DNA of 64,000 bases from Chlamydiales bacterium (GTDB lineage Bacteria; Chlamydiota; Chlamydiia; Chlamydiales; SM23-39). Numbering within the stretch: position 1 is the stretch's first letter; the number at the start of each line of letters is the position of its first letter. Of the stretch, positions 62,207-64,000 are shown piece after piece. The notes under the pieces are model-generated. The model saw only the letters and a list, made by a program, of their open reading frames with translations, had not been told where the DNA came from and did no database searches. A program made the translations under genes and the position numbers. The stretch lies in NCBI GenBank assembly GCA_030681135.1, contig JAUXXF010000006.1:1-64000 (forward strand). The letters run 5' to 3'.

Positions 62207-63916
62207 ATGGCCGTAACCCCCATTTATCATACCGAAAAACTATCCGCCTTATTTGTCTTTTCCTCTCAACATGAAAAGTCCGAAAAAAGGATAGATGCGC
62301 TCCAAGAACGTGGATGGGAAGTCAATAAAGTTTGCGTGCAAACCTTGAGAGGATTAGCAAACTATCTAGAAAGCTCCCCTCTAATAAATATGCAGGTTTG
62401 GCAAAGATTTAGTCCAAAGATAGAAAAGGTCTCCAAGAAAACTCTAGAAACAATCTGCGAATCTATTCTTCCCGGAGGAATTTTGGTCTTGGAAAATGGC
62501 GAGCAAAACACTCTAAAAATCTTAGCTGCCAACTGCCGTCCCGAAGTGTTTGTTATAGGAGCTAATACCTTGCCTTCCTCTGATAACACCCCCCAATGTC
62601 TCGGGCACCTTGTCCAAGGAATGAATGCCACAGAGATCTATTACAAGACACGCTCACAACATGTTCAGAATATCGACGTCTTGCAATTAGAAGGGTTATG
62701 GAACCTTCTTGGAAAAGCGGAAAATGCCTTGCCTCTATGCATGAGGATTTTAGGAGAGGAAATCAATCTCAAAACGGTCAAGTACCTGTTAGGCACAACA
62801 TCCATTTTTGTGGAGGATCTCGAGCCTTTTTGGCAAGACGTTCTAAAAAAAATGCGTGATTACGAAGAAGACGGAGATCACTTCAAATCTTATGACAAGC
62901 CTGATGTGCTCAGGAAGCTTATCCCAAGAACTCATCGTTGGAACTTTTTCGATGACTACAGGAAAGGCCTAGATGATAGAGCGTTCCAAAGAGAGTTGGA
63001 TTTTGGCATGAATGTCTTGCACTGCAGGCCCTTTGAAGGCGCCTATTTGTTTGTTTTCAGCCTAGCTATTCTCGATAAATATCATCCATTGATTTCATGG
63101 CTTTTGGAAAAGCTGGGAGATTCTGAAGAGATAAAAATGCAGCTCATCCACGCAATTTCAGGGCTTGCTATTCATCCAATGCCTGAACAATCAGTCTGGA
63201 AAAGAATGGAAGATGCAATCACTCTAGTAAAAACTTCCTATCCCTTAGCTGAAGTTCAAGGCACTTTCGACATATGGTGCCACATATTCACCCGGCAAAA
63301 AGAATATTCTTTAAGCAGTTATGTGGAGATATTGAAAGAGCTTCATTCCAGACAACGTTTAGACGTTGAAGATATATCTACTTTTCGAGAGCGGATTTTG
63401 CCATTACACAATCAAGATGGGCAGCTCCGTTTTCTTCAGGTTAAAAACCAACTCTTTCATCTTATCTTTTTTTGGCCAGCCCGAAAACATACAAACGTGG
63501 CAGAGAAAATCAAAAATGACAACTCGCTAAGTTTAGATGACCAGCTGCAATTTGTTTGCAGCCTAAAAGAAGAAAAACTGGTACGAGAATACGAGCTTTT
63601 AATTGTTCTAGTCAGAGCTAACTTTTTTGAGGCATTCCCTTTATTTTTTTCCTTAATTGCCAACCAATATCATGAAGAAATTTATCCAGAGGCATCTCCT
63701 TTGCATGCAGCTGTCATCGGGAAACATACGCAGTCTTTGAAAGAACTTCTTGCTTTGCAAGCAAATCCGAAGATCAAAGATAGAGAAAAGAAAACTCCTT
63801 TAGATCGTGCGCTTATATTGCATTGGGAAGAGGGAGCTCAAATCCTTCAAGATGCAGAAGGAATTACCTCTCCTCCTGAAGAAGAATTTGGACTAGCTTC
63901 ACTCTACATGGGCTAA
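62207..63916 (+). CDS. Large hypothetical protein with C-terminal ankyrin repeats
   Basis: A 569-residue protein. AAGGG precedes the start. The N-terminal 480 residues are helical and not recognised, with I-L-P-G-G-I-L-V-L-E-N-G near residue 87 suggesting an alpha/beta domain. The last 80 residues make about two ankyrin-like repeats (A-S-P-L-H-A-A-V-I-G-K-H and K-T-P-L-D-R-A-L-I-L-H). A paralogue begins 20 bases after its stop with almost the same first 60 bases. Ankyrin ends and tandem copies are common in chlamydial effectors. Confidence 0.6.
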   Translation: MAVTPIYHTEKLSALFVFSSQHEKSEKRIDALQERGWEVNKVCVQTLRGLANYLESSPLINMQVWQRFSPKIEKVSKKTLETICESILPGGILVLENGEQNTLKILAANCRPEVFVIGANTLPSSDNTPQCLGHLVQGMNATEIYYKTRSQHVQNIDVLQLEGLWNLLGKAENALPLCMRILGEEINLKTVKYLLGTTSIFVEDLEPFWQDVLKKMRDYEEDGDHFKSYDKPDVLRKLIPRTHRWNFFDDYRKGLDDRAFQRELDFGMNVLHCRPFEGAYLFVFSLAILDKYHPLISWLLEKLGDSEEIKMQLIHAISGLAIHPMPEQSVWKRMEDAITLVKTSYPLAEVQGTFDIWCHIFTRQKEYSLSSYVEILKELHSRQRLDVEDISTFRERILPLHNQDGQLRFLQVKNQLFHLIFFWPARKHTNVAEKIKNDNSLSLDDQLQFVCSLKEEKLVREYELLIVLVRANFFEAFPLFFSLIANQYHEEIYPEASPLHAAVIGKHTQSLKELLALQANPKIKDREKKTPLDRALILHWEEGAQILQDAEGITSPPEEEFGLASLYMG

Positions 63917-63936
63917 AAACATAAAGAAGGTAAAGT

Positions 63937-64000
63937 ATGGCCGTAACCCCCATTTGGGAGACCGAAAAATTATCCGCCTTATTTGTTGTTGCATCTCAAA
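63937..64000 (+). CDS. Start of a paralogue of the preceding gene (cut by window)
   Basis: The first 21 codons read M-A-V-T-P-I-W-E-T-E-K-L-S-A-L-F-V-V-A-S-Q, nearly the same as the start of the gene at 62207. GAAGG lies nine bases before. The rest lies beyond the window, so only the start is supported. Confidence 0.6.
   Translation, partial: MAVTPIWETEKLSALFVVASQ

Noticed and set aside
1..64000. tRNA, rRNA and riboswitch genes
   Set aside because: I looked through the intergenic regions and saw no cloverleaf, rRNA signature or known riboswitch core; short RNAs could still be missed by eye.

Overview
The window reads as a chromosome segment of an environmental (amoeba- or protist-associated) member of the Chlamydiae. 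The evidence is gene content and order that match chlamydial genomes: kdsB–pyrG–yqgF–zwf–pgl, rpmG followed by a Lol-type ABC permease/ATPase pair, gatCAB, a PPi-dependent phosphofructokinase, a DhnA-type class I aldolase, and a GadC-like amino-acid antiporter. The genes typical of larger environmental chlamydial genomes are also here (sugar porter, L-serine dehydratase, UDP-glucose dehydrogenase, LicD, many eukaryote-like domains). I cannot assign a genus from the sequence alone. No rRNA, tRNA, CRISPR array or intact transposase was seen.

Layout. 0–3.5 kb: a hairpin-type miniature repeat, a small acidic protein, two paralogous Yip1-type membrane proteins, a secreted protein, an outer-membrane barrel and a DUF378 protein. 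3.6–7.2 kb: gatC-gatA-gatB plus a TMEM14-like protein, tightly overlapping. 7.2–8.5 kb: a minus-strand pair made of a metallo-beta-lactamase-fold hydrolase and a small protein that looks like a stand-alone SH2 domain. 8.6–16 kb: a MATE exporter and a Na+/solute symporter, then a minus-strand sugar-use operon (sugar porter, class I aldolase, PPi-phosphofructokinase, small membrane protein) with start/stop overlaps. 16–31.5 kb: a TPR-like protein, RlmI-type and RimO modification enzymes, an oligopeptide ABC importer without a binding protein, LicD, an amino-acid permease, a short MgtE, a methyltransferase, glmS and an AsmA-like protein.

31.5–38.2 kb is an accessory block: a frameshifted P-loop gene and three tandem members of a repeat-rich, highly charged protein family with nuclear-localisation-like basic clusters; the third member is broken by a +1 frameshift. 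38.2–42.5 kb holds a P-type cation ATPase and L-serine dehydratase; the 3' end of the latter is shared as a DNA segment with the 3' ends of the repeat-protein genes. 42.6–53.8 kb is the conserved chlamydial backbone (kdsB, an XRE regulator, pyrG, yqgF, zwf, an OpcA-like protein, pgl, tsaD, rpmG, Lol-type transporter).

53.8–60.3 kb looks like an island of host-interaction or regulatory genes: a membrane-anchored ClpX-like ATPase lacking the ClpP-docking loop segment, an atypical protein kinase, a predicted membrane-anchored two-lobe aspartic protease, and a RING-H2 plus ankyrin protein. The ClpX-like gene is bracketed by two near-identical 47-bp copies of the 3' end of the preceding Lol ATPase gene, which suggests insertion or segmental duplication. 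60.2–64 kb has a lipoprotein, UDP-glucose dehydrogenase, and two tandem paralogues of a large protein with C-terminal ankyrin repeats, the second cut by the window end. All functional calls are from motif reading by eye; none was tested by database search.
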